From positions 1 through 58,792 of the forward strand of contig VFZE01000035.1 of assembly GCA_016871315.1 (NCBI GenBank): a stretch of 58,792 nt of DNA, in the 5' to 3' direction. Under the pieces are notes generated by a model. That model saw only the letters and a program-made list of their open reading frames with translations. It ran no database searches and was not told where the DNA came from. The position numbers were made by a program, and so were the translations under genes. The stretch's first letter is position 1, and every line of letters begins with the position of its first letter. Shown here piece after piece: positions 52,222 to 58,792 of this stretch. Source of the DNA: Acidimicrobiia bacterium (GTDB taxonomy: Bacteria > Acidobacteriota > Terriglobia > Bryobacterales > Bryobacteraceae).

Positions 52222-55200
52222 TTGCTAAGACTCAAGCGCGTCGAGATTCAGGGTTTCAAATCGTTCTTTGACCGTACCGAGATGAGGTTTCACGGTACGG
52301 GAATTGCAGCCGTCGTGGGCCCGAACGGGTGCGGCAAGTCGAACATGAGCGATGCCATCAGCTGGGTGCTGGGCGAGCAGAGCGCGAAGACACTGCGCGG
52401 GAGCCGGATGGAAGATGTGATCTTCGCCGGGACGCGGGACCGCAAGCCGCTGAGCATGGCGCAGGTGACGATGGTGCTGGTGGATCCGAACCATGTGGAG
52501 CCGAAGCCAGTGGAGTTGGGTGTGGAGACCAACGGCAACGGGCACGGCAACGGGAATGGGAACGGGCATCCGAAGGCGCATGCGCAGGAAGTGACGATCA
52601 CACGGCGGCTGTACCGGAGCGGGGAGAGCGAATACCTGATCGACGGGAAGCACTCGCGGCTGCGGGACATACAGGACCTGTTCATGGGGACGGGGCTGGG
52701 GCCGGAGAGCTACGCAATTATCGAGCAGGGGCGCATTGGGCAGTTGCTGAGTTCGCGTCCGCAGGACCGGCGTGCGGTGATCGAGGAGGCGGCGGGGGTA
52801 AGCAAGTTCAAAACGAAGCGGCGGCTGGCGGAAGCAAAGCTAGAGAGCGCGAAGCAGAACCTGTCGCGGGTGTTCGATATTTTGGAGGAGGTTGGGCGTC
52901 AGGCGAATTCGCTGAAGCGTCAGGCGGGCAAGGCGAAGCGGTATCAGGAGCTGCACGCGGATATGGTGGTGCAGCTGCGCAAGACGCTGGTGGGCAAGTT
53001 CCGGCTGCTGGAGAAGGCGGCGACGCAGATTGCAGCGGAGCTGGCGGAGGCGACGCAGGAGTTTCAGGCGCTGAATGCCGGTGTGTCGGAAAAAGAGCGG
53101 GAGCAGCACGCGCTGCAGGAAGCCTGTTATGCGACGGAAGCGAAGCTGACGGCAGTGCGGGCGGAGTTGGCCGAGTTGCGGCTGGAGGCGGAGCGGACGC
53201 GCGGGCGGCTGGAGTCGCAGGGGCGGGAGATTTCGACGATCGAGGCGCGGCTGATGCAGGGCGAGGTGGAGATTCAGGGGGTAGAGGCGCAGCGCGGCGA
53301 AGTAGCGGCGGAGGTGAAGGCGCACGCGGAGCGGCTGGCGGAGTTGGAGAAGCTGGCCGCGGAAGCGCGCGGGAACCTGGAGGCGAAGAATCAGGAGCGG
53401 GAGCGGGCGCAGGCGGCGCTACGGGAGCGGGAGCAGGCGATCGAGACGGGGCGGCAGCAGGTGCTGCGGCTCCTTGGCGAAGCGGCGCATCTGAAGAATC
53501 AACTGGCGCAGGTGGAGACGTATCTGGAATCGCTGGAGCGGGATCGGGCGCGGTTGAGCCGCGAGGAGCAGATGGCGGCGGCGGAGCTGGAGAGGCTGGA
53601 GGCGCGGAAGGCGGAAGTGAGCCAGCTGCTGAGCGAGCGTCAGCTGGAGTTGGAGACGACGGCGGATAAGCGGCGACGTGTGGAAGCGGACACGAATCAG
53701 CGGAAGCAGGCGGCATCGGATGCGCGGAAGCAGCTGGACCAGCTGCGCGCGGAAGGTTCGCGGCTGAAGGCGCGGAAGGATTCGCTCGAGGAGATACTGT
53801 CGCACCGGGCCTACACGACCGAATCGGTGAAGCGGTTGTTTTCGAGCGTGGAGCAGGGGCAGGCGCACGAGTTGAAGCCTGCCGGCGTGCTGGCCGATTT
53901 TGTGGACGTGGAAGCGGCGTACGAAAAAGCGGCCGAGGAATTCCTGCAGGAAGAGCTGGAATGGGTGATTGTGAAGGACTGGCCGCAGGCGGAGGTCGGG
54001 ATCGACCTGATGCGGACGGATTTGGATGGGCGTGCGACGTTCCTGGTGCATCCGGAACCTGGCGACGCAATGTCGATGATGCCGGCGCCGGAGCCGGCGA
54101 TCGGACCGGAGACGGGAATCGCGGCGCGGCTGAGCGATGTTTTGCGGATGACGAACGGGCTGACGCAGGCGCCTGCGGCGCTGATACCGCGGCTGTCGCG
54201 GTGCTTCTTGGTGGAGGATCGCGGGACGGCGCAGCGGCTGGCGCAGCAGTATCCGGACTTCTATTTCCTGATGACGGACGGCGTTTGCTATCAGGGCCAC
54301 GCGGTGAGCGGCGGGAAGAAGACAGGCAGCGGACCGCTGGGATTGAAGAGGGAACTGAGAGAGCTGACGACGCTGGTGGCGGCGAAGAAGCGCGCCGAGG
54401 AAGAGACGGCGGTGGAGCTGGAGACGCTGGAGCAGGAGCTGCAACTGCTGGGCGAAGAACTGGAGCGGCTGCGCGCGGAGCAGCAGGGTCAGGAGAAAGA
54501 GGCGCTGGCGCTGGATCATGAGATCCGGAGGCTGGCGGAGGAATTTTCACGGAGCAACTCGAAGGTGTCGGTGGCGCGGATGGAGTTGCAGCGGATCGAG
54601 AAAGAGCAGGAGCGTGCGGCGGCGCAGCGCGAGCAGAACCTGAAGCTGGCGGAGGAGAAGGACCAGGCCCGGCAGCAGCAGGAACAGGCGATGGAGGAGG
54701 CGCGGCATCAGATAGAAGGCTTGCAGGCCGAGGTGAGCCGTGTGTCGGAAGAGCATTCGGCGCTGCGGATCGCGGTGGCCGAGCAGGAGGAGCGGCGGCG
54801 TGCGGAACGTGCGGCGCAGTTGCGGCTGGAGGCGCAGGCGGAGGCGCTGGCGCGCCGGGGCGCGGAGATCGCGGCGGAGATGGAGCGGTTGAAGGCGGAG
54901 CGGGAGCGTCTTTCAGTGGACAATACGACGCTGGAGGAACGAGCTGGTGCGCTGGCGGGCGAGATCGCGGGGGCCGAGCAGCAGGCGAATGCGCTTGCGG
55001 CGGAGGAATCCGGACAGAGAGAGCAGCTGGCGGCGATGGAAGAGGCGCTGCGGGAGCTGCGGCTGAAGGTGCAGGAGTCGCAGGAGAAGCGCGCGCAGAT
55101 CGAGATGCAGATGGTGGAGCGGCGCGCGGAGCGGCGGTACATGGAAGAGACCTGCCAGAAGGAGCTGAAGGCCGGGCTGGAGGAGCTATCGGCGGCGGAG

Positions 55201-55908
55201 GAAGGCGAGATCGGCGAGATCGAGCTGGCGGAGGCCGAGGAGAAGTACAACCAGGTGAAGGCGCGTATCGAGTCGCTGGGTCCGGTGAATCCGCAAGCGC
55301 TGGAGGAGTACGAAGAGGCGCAGCAGCGGTACGACTTCTTGAACGCGCAGCGGCAGGATCTGCTGGATTCGATCCGGGATACGGAGAAGGCGATTCAGGA
55401 GATTGATGTGGAATCGCGGCGGCGGTTCACGGAGGCGTTCACGGCGATCAACGAGAATTTCAAGCAGACGTTCACGAAGCTGTTCGGGGGCGGGATGGCG
55501 GAGATGCGCCTGACGGACGAATCGAATGTGAACGAGAGCGGGATCGACATTGTGGCGTCGCCGCCGGGCAAGCGGCTGCAGAACGTGCTGCTGCTGTCGG
55601 GCGGGGAGAAGGCGCTGACGGCGCTGAGCCTGCTGATGGCGATCTTCCAATTCACGCCGAGCCCGTTCTGCGTGCTGGACGAAGTGGACGCGCCGCTGGA
55701 CGAGCCGAATATTCAGCGGCTGATGGGACTGTTGAGTGAGATGGCGGGCCAGACGCAGTTCATCATCATCACGCACGCCAAGCGGACAATGGAGGCGTCG
55801 GAGTCGCTCTACGGGGTGACGATGCAGGAGCCGGGGATTTCGAAGCTGGTGTCGGTGAGGTTCCAGGAGGGGCCCACGGCGCGGGTACCGGTGGGTGCTC
55901 GGGCGTAG
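52222..55908 (+). CDS. smc: Chromosome segregation ATPase SMC
   Basis: 1228 residues. Head: LKRVEIQGFKSF, Walker A GPNGCGKSN, SAKTLRGSRMEDVIFAGT. Two long coiled coils rich in Glu/Ala/Arg flank a hinge around residues 530-690. C-terminal head: signature LLLSGGEKALTALSLLMAIF and Walker B PFCVLDEVDAPLDEPN. It organises and separates sister chromosomes with ScpAB. The TTG at 52222 gives the usual short N-terminus, 11 bases after GGAGG; TTG 52204 would add six residues. Around residues 105-115 of the head is a repeated Asn-Gly/His insert (GNGHGNGNGNGH), probably a surface loop. scpA and scpB are not adjacent. Confidence 0.93.
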   Translation: MLRLKRVEIQGFKSFFDRTEMRFHGTGIAAVVGPNGCGKSNMSDAISWVLGEQSAKTLRGSRMEDVIFAGTRDRKPLSMAQVTMVLVDPNHVEPKPVELGVETNGNGHGNGNGNGHPKAHAQEVTITRRLYRSGESEYLIDGKHSRLRDIQDLFMGTGLGPESYAIIEQGRIGQLLSSRPQDRRAVIEEAAGVSKFKTKRRLAEAKLESAKQNLSRVFDILEEVGRQANSLKRQAGKAKRYQELHADMVVQLRKTLVGKFRLLEKAATQIAAELAEATQEFQALNAGVSEKEREQHALQEACYATEAKLTAVRAELAELRLEAERTRGRLESQGREISTIEARLMQGEVEIQGVEAQRGEVAAEVKAHAERLAELEKLAAEARGNLEAKNQERERAQAALREREQAIETGRQQVLRLLGEAAHLKNQLAQVETYLESLERDRARLSREEQMAAAELERLEARKAEVSQLLSERQLELETTADKRRRVEADTNQRKQAASDARKQLDQLRAEGSRLKARKDSLEEILSHRAYTTESVKRLFSSVEQGQAHELKPAGVLADFVDVEAAYEKAAEEFLQEELEWVIVKDWPQAEVGIDLMRTDLDGRATFLVHPEPGDAMSMMPAPEPAIGPETGIAARLSDVLRMTNGLTQAPAALIPRLSRCFLVEDRGTAQRLAQQYPDFYFLMTDGVCYQGHAVSGGKKTGSGPLGLKRELRELTTLVAAKKRAEEETAVELETLEQELQLLGEELERLRAEQQGQEKEALALDHEIRRLAEEFSRSNSKVSVARMELQRIEKEQERAAAQREQNLKLAEEKDQARQQQEQAMEEARHQIEGLQAEVSRVSEEHSALRIAVAEQEERRRAERAAQLRLEAQAEALARRGAEIAAEMERLKAERERLSVDNTTLEERAGALAGEIAGAEQQANALAAEESGQREQLAAMEEALRELRLKVQESQEKRAQIEMQMVERRAERRYMEETCQKELKAGLEELSAAEEGEIGEIELAEAEEKYNQVKARIESLGPVNPQALEEYEEAQQRYDFLNAQRQDLLDSIRDTEKAIQEIDVESRRRFTEAFTAINENFKQTFTKLFGGGMAEMRLTDESNVNESGIDIVASPPGKRLQNVLLLSGGEKALTALSLLMAIFQFTPSPFCVLDEVDAPLDEPNIQRLMGLLSEMAGQTQFIIITHAKRTMEASESLYGVTMQEPGISKLVSVRFQEGPTARVPVGARA

Positions 55909-55942
55909 GCGAGGCGGAAGCCTCGCGCGGGCTGAAGCCCGC
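55909..55942. repeat. REP-like double hairpin
   Basis: Two adjacent perfect hairpins with 4-base loops: 55909-55926 (GCGAGGC, loop GGAA, GCCTCGC) and 55927-55942 (GCGGGC, loop TGAA, GCCCGC). They sit between smc and the SDR gene. The form is that of a repetitive extragenic palindrome. It may terminate or stabilise the smc transcript. Only this copy was seen in the window. Confidence 0.6.
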
Positions 55943-55956
55943 CCCACGACGGACAT

Positions 55957-56760
55957 ATGGGACGACTGCAAGCAAAGAACGTGCTGATCACGGGGGCGTC
56001 GTCGGGGATTGGGCAGGCGATTGCGGTGAGGTTTGCGCGGGAAGGCGCGAATGTCGCGATCAATTACCGGAGCGGGGCGGAGGCGGCGGAGGAGACGCGG
56101 AAGATGGCGCGGGCGGCGCGGGGGGATGAAGAGGGGCGAGAGTTGGTGGTGCAGGGAGATGTTTCGCAGGAAAGGGCGGTGCAGGAGATGTTCCGGCGGG
56201 TGATCGGGGAGTTCGGGTGGCTGGATGTGCTGATCAACAACGCAGGGATCCAGAAGCCGGCGGCGAGTCACGAGATCGATGTGGAAGATTTTGACCGGGT
56301 GATCGGGGTGAACTTGCGTGGACCGTTTCTCTGCGCGCGCGAGGCGATCCGGCATTTTCTCCAACGGGGCAAGGGCGGGGCGATTCTGAATAATTCGAGC
56401 GTGCACGAGATCATTCCGAAGCCGAAGTATCTGGCGTATTCGATCAGCAAGGGCGGGATGGAGAATCTGACGAAAACGCTGGCGTTGGAATATGCGGACC
56501 GCGGGATCCGGGTGAACGCCGTGGGACCGGGGGCGGTGGTGACGCCGATCAACATGGCGTGGATCAACGATGCGAGGGCGCGCCAAGAGGTGGAGAGCCA
56601 TATTCCGATGTCGCGGGCAGCGGAGGCGGATGAGATCGCCTCGGTGTTCGCGTTTCTGGCGTCGGATGAGGCGAGCTACATCACGGGGCAGACGTTGTTC
56701 GCCTGCGGCGGGCTGACGCTGTATCCGGAGTTCCGCGTGGCGTGGTCATCGGGCGAGTAG
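55957..56760 (+). CDS. SDR oxidoreductase (glucose 1-dehydrogenase-like)
   Basis: 267 residues: VLITGASSGIGQAIAVRFAR, VAINYRSG, LINNAGIQKPAASHE, LNNSSVHEIIPKPKYLAYSISKGGME (Ser, Tyr-x3-Lys), VNAVGPGAVVTPIN and ITGQTLFACGGLTLYPEF at the end. The HEIIPKPKY...SK and TLYPEF elements resemble the glucose 1-dehydrogenase group of SDRs. It would oxidise a sugar or reduce a ketone with NAD(P). It is convergent with the next gene, the two overlapping by 15 bases. Confidence 0.85.
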   Translation: MGRLQAKNVLITGASSGIGQAIAVRFAREGANVAINYRSGAEAAEETRKMARAARGDEEGRELVVQGDVSQERAVQEMFRRVIGEFGWLDVLINNAGIQKPAASHEIDVEDFDRVIGVNLRGPFLCAREAIRHFLQRGKGGAILNNSSVHEIIPKPKYLAYSISKGGMENLTKTLALEYADRGIRVNAVGPGAVVTPINMAWINDARARQEVESHIPMSRAAEADEIASVFAFLASDEASYITGQTLFACGGLTLYPEFRVAWSSGE

Positions 56761-58566
56761 ATCCCAAGGGAACGCGGCGGTGGGCTGGTTGGCGTAGCGC
56801 TTCATTGCAAGAGTGAGGCGGCCGCCGGCGCCTGGGGCGAGGTGGACAGTGATGGCGCGGGCGTTATGAGGAGCGGTGAATTGATGCTCAGCGTAGGCTC
56901 CGGCCTGGAGGATGACATCGCGCGGCTCGACGGGGTTGATGTTGACGAGGGTGACGGTGACAGAATCGGCGGAGATTCTTTCGATCAGGGCAGCGACGTC
57001 TTCCGGCAGTCCGGCGCGGCGGCGGACGGGATCGAAGTAGCGAAGGCGGGCGTGGAGCGACCAGATGTTGCCGGATAAGTAGGCACCCAAGGTGAGATTG
57101 GCGAGGGCGTTGTGAGCGGCGGGGTTGAGGCCCATGGGATAGTCGGCGAGGCGGGTGTCGGGCGTGGTGTCATCCTCGCGGAGATCTTTCGCTTTGCGGC
57201 GGACGAAGTCTAGATCCTGGCGGAGGGCGCGGACGGGATAGTTGGGGTCCTTGCCATCGAGGAAAGCGAACCAGTCGGTTTTGGGAACGCGGGCGAAGTC
57301 GGCAGCGTCGCCGGACCACATGTAGATTTCCCCGAGGCGGTTGGTGTGGAGATTGGTGGTCCAGTGGTACCACACCTCGCGGCCAGTCTCCTTGTGGCCG
57401 CGCGGGTCACCGTACATTTGGGGGAGCATGTCATGGCCGTTGACGGTTTTCTTTTGGGCGTAGAGGTTGTTCATCTGCTTGCGGAGGGTTGAGAGGAAAC
57501 CGGGGTCGCCGCTGACGAGGAGGGCGTTGGCGAAGCCGGGCCATGAGCCGGCAGAGAAGGTGTTGCGGTGGGCGATCTGTTCGATTTCGCCATCGTAGAT
57601 GGTGAAGTTCCAGCCGTAGGTGCCTTTGTACCAGCGGCCGCCGTATTCACCGCCGACCTTGCCGTCGAGGCCGATATTGGTGGGGATGTTGCCGCCGTTG
57701 GAGTCGGTGCGCTGTTTCCATGCGCCGACGTATTCGAGAATCCAGTCGCGATACTTCTTTTCGCCGGTGAGGATGTAGGCGTTGAAAGCGAGTCCGGTGG
57801 AGGCGAGGTTGAGGGGATGGTCGCCGACGCTATCGAGATAATCGGCACAGTGGGCGAGCATTTTTTCGTAGACGGAGTTGAGGTTGACGAGCTTGCCGCG
57901 GCCGTGCGGACCGTGGAGGAGATGAAAACTGCCGGGGACGGGATCGCCGACCCAGTCATAAGTTGTGGCGCGGCGGAGCATGGGACCTTTAGAGCCGGTC
58001 CAGAGGCTCTTGATGATCTTGTGGACGGGATCGTAGTTGGGGGCTTCCGGGTCTTCATTCATGTAGAGGCCGGCGAATCGTTTCATGCGGACAGTGAGGA
58101 GCGGGTCGTTGGGGTCGGAGAGGGCGAGGAGCATGAGGGCGCGCATGCCTTCACCGGTGTGGAAGAAGTCGGACTGGGTGATGAACTCCTTGTAGTAGGC
58201 TCCGTTTTCGGCAAGCTTGGTAAGAGTGGTGCGGAGCTCGCCGTACTGGCGGAGGTGGCCTTCGTAAGCGCGCTTGTAGTTGCGGAGCACGGAGCCGGAT
58301 GCGCCCATGGCGTGGACGAGAGTCCAGTTGTAGAAGACTTCGATGGCGTCGTCGGGGCCGTCGAGGGTTCCCCAGCGCGGGGTGTGGAGGAGATAGCCGC
58401 GCTCATCGAGGTAGCGGGCGGCGAACTGATCCATGGCGAGGGAGTTGGCGCGGAGGAGTTCGCGCTCAAGGAGGGCCCATTCGGGGGGCGGCATGGGTTG
58501 GTCGAGGGTGATGCTGACCTGTGCGGGCAAGGACGTGGCGGCGAGGAGAAGAAGCGGCCATTTCAT
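56746..58566 (-). CDS. Large secreted protein of unknown function, alpha/alpha-barrel-like
   Basis: 606 residues with a signal peptide (KWPLLLLAATSLPAQ). Helical repeats rich in Trp/Tyr/His follow (WGTLDGPDDAIEVFYNWTLVHAMG, YEGHLRQYGELRTTLTKLAENG, DHPLNLASTGLAFNAYILTGEKKYRDWILEYVGAW, GRWYKGTYGWNFTIYDGEIEQIAHRNTFSAG). A beta-sandwich-like C-terminus ends it (VTVTLVNINPVEPRDVILQAGAYAEHQF). The layout recalls (alpha/alpha)6-toroid glycosidases or polysaccharide lyases followed by a carbohydrate-type beta domain. No known catalytic motif was recognised. The ATG at 58566 follows TAGCAT with almost no leader. Probably acts on carbohydrate. Confidence 0.65.
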   Translation of the reverse strand: MKWPLLLLAATSLPAQVSITLDQPMPPPEWALLERELLRANSLAMDQFAARYLDERGYLLHTPRWGTLDGPDDAIEVFYNWTLVHAMGASGSVLRNYKRAYEGHLRQYGELRTTLTKLAENGAYYKEFITQSDFFHTGEGMRALMLLALSDPNDPLLTVRMKRFAGLYMNEDPEAPNYDPVHKIIKSLWTGSKGPMLRRATTYDWVGDPVPGSFHLLHGPHGRGKLVNLNSVYEKMLAHCADYLDSVGDHPLNLASTGLAFNAYILTGEKKYRDWILEYVGAWKQRTDSNGGNIPTNIGLDGKVGGEYGGRWYKGTYGWNFTIYDGEIEQIAHRNTFSAGSWPGFANALLVSGDPGFLSTLRKQMNNLYAQKKTVNGHDMLPQMYGDPRGHKETGREVWYHWTTNLHTNRLGEIYMWSGDAADFARVPKTDWFAFLDGKDPNYPVRALRQDLDFVRRKAKDLREDDTTPDTRLADYPMGLNPAAHNALANLTLGAYLSGNIWSLHARLRYFDPVRRRAGLPEDVAALIERISADSVTVTLVNINPVEPRDVILQAGAYAEHQFTAPHNARAITVHLAPGAGGRLTLAMKRYANQPTAAFPWDLLAR

Positions 58567-58592
58567 ACTTGATATGCTACACTGCCGACTGA

Positions 58593-58792
58593 TTATGGCA
58601 AGCCAGAAGTGGAGGAGACGGGCACCGTGAGGGGTCCTATTTGAACGGCCACGGATGAACATGGATTCTGGGGTTGTGGGGTAGCGGGAAGTGGTTGAGC
58701 GGGTTGGGGTTGCTGATCCGGTAGGTTCGTTTCGCCGTTTTTTGCATCGCGGCGTAGTTTTTGGAGTTTGAGGAGGTCGGACTGGGCGCGGG
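58593..58792 (-). other. Possible 3' end of a gene running off the window
   Basis: The minus strand is open from the window edge to a TAA at 58593. It reads QSDLLKLQKLRRDAKNGET, then a Pro/Gln-rich linker (PDQQPQPAQPLPATPQPQ). The first part looks like a real helix and the rest like linker or noncoding. No start lies in the window, so it cannot be confirmed. Confidence 0.25.

Noticed and set aside
55186-56601. 471-codon minus-strand open frame across the smc end and SDR gene
   Set aside because: Arg/His/Leu-rich antisense of two well-supported genes.

Overview
This is high-GC bacterial chromosome that most resembles Acidobacteriota of the Bryobacter/Solibacter type. That placement is inferred from gene content and no taxonomic marker was searched. 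The pointers are an Oar-like TonB-dependent receptor with an N-terminal carboxypeptidase-regulatory domain, Tat-exported Gfo/Idh, sulfatase and FAH-fold proteins, a DUF1080 secreted hydrolase, a futalosine-pathway menaquinone gene (mqnD), and abundant degraded toxin-antitoxin and paralogue remnants. There are no rRNA genes, convincing tRNAs, CRISPR arrays, insertion sequences or prophage genes.

Layout. 0-1.1 kb: a truncated hydrolase and an intact RHH/PIN toxin-antitoxin pair. 1.1-6.1 kb: a Tat-exported oxidoreductase, an amidase with a GatC/AtzG-like small partner, an acyl-CoA dehydrogenase and a secreted protein of unknown function. 6.1-9.2 kb: radical SAM, methyltransferase and a Mur-ligase-like enzyme. 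9.2-11.3 kb: a gene graveyard holding a frameshifted PaaK-like paralogue, a third fragment of the same family, and an 80-base shard of the gene now found at 18.6 kb. 11.3-18.5 kb: a tightly overlapping five-gene minus-strand operon (ABC ATPase, PaaK-like adenylating enzyme, periplasmic binding lipoprotein, permease, outer-membrane TonB receptor). It reads as an import-and-activate system for an unknown carboxylic acid and is the best candidate here for an undescribed system.

18.6-27.2 kb: fused membrane/spermidine-synthase-like protein, MgtC-like protein, GH36-like glycosidase, GT39-like transferase, sulfatase and DUF1080 protein, in part a carbohydrate-processing set. 27.2-38.6 kb: esterase, orphan HPt protein, mqnD, B12-type radical SAM, HEAT-repeat protein, TIGR01777 epimerase, a wrecked class II photolyase, SPASM-like radical SAM, M28 peptidase, heavy-metal-binding-domain protein and an SDR. 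38.6-45.2 kb: SIS-domain enzyme, M48 peptidase with DUF898 protein, leucyl-tRNA synthetase and fatty acid desaturase. 45.3-58.8 kb: two FAH-family proteins (one Tat-exported), small membrane proteins, nucleoside hydrolase-like protein, MscS channel, nucleotide-transporter-like MFS protein, a toxin-antitoxin scar, SMC, an SDR and a large secreted protein of unknown function.

Two window-scale patterns stand out. Base skew on the + strand turns from C-rich to G-rich near 37-42 kb whatever the gene strand. Many genes carry a -10-like hexamer, often TGn-extended, only about 7-13 bases before the start codon, as expected of leaderless or nearly leaderless mRNAs.
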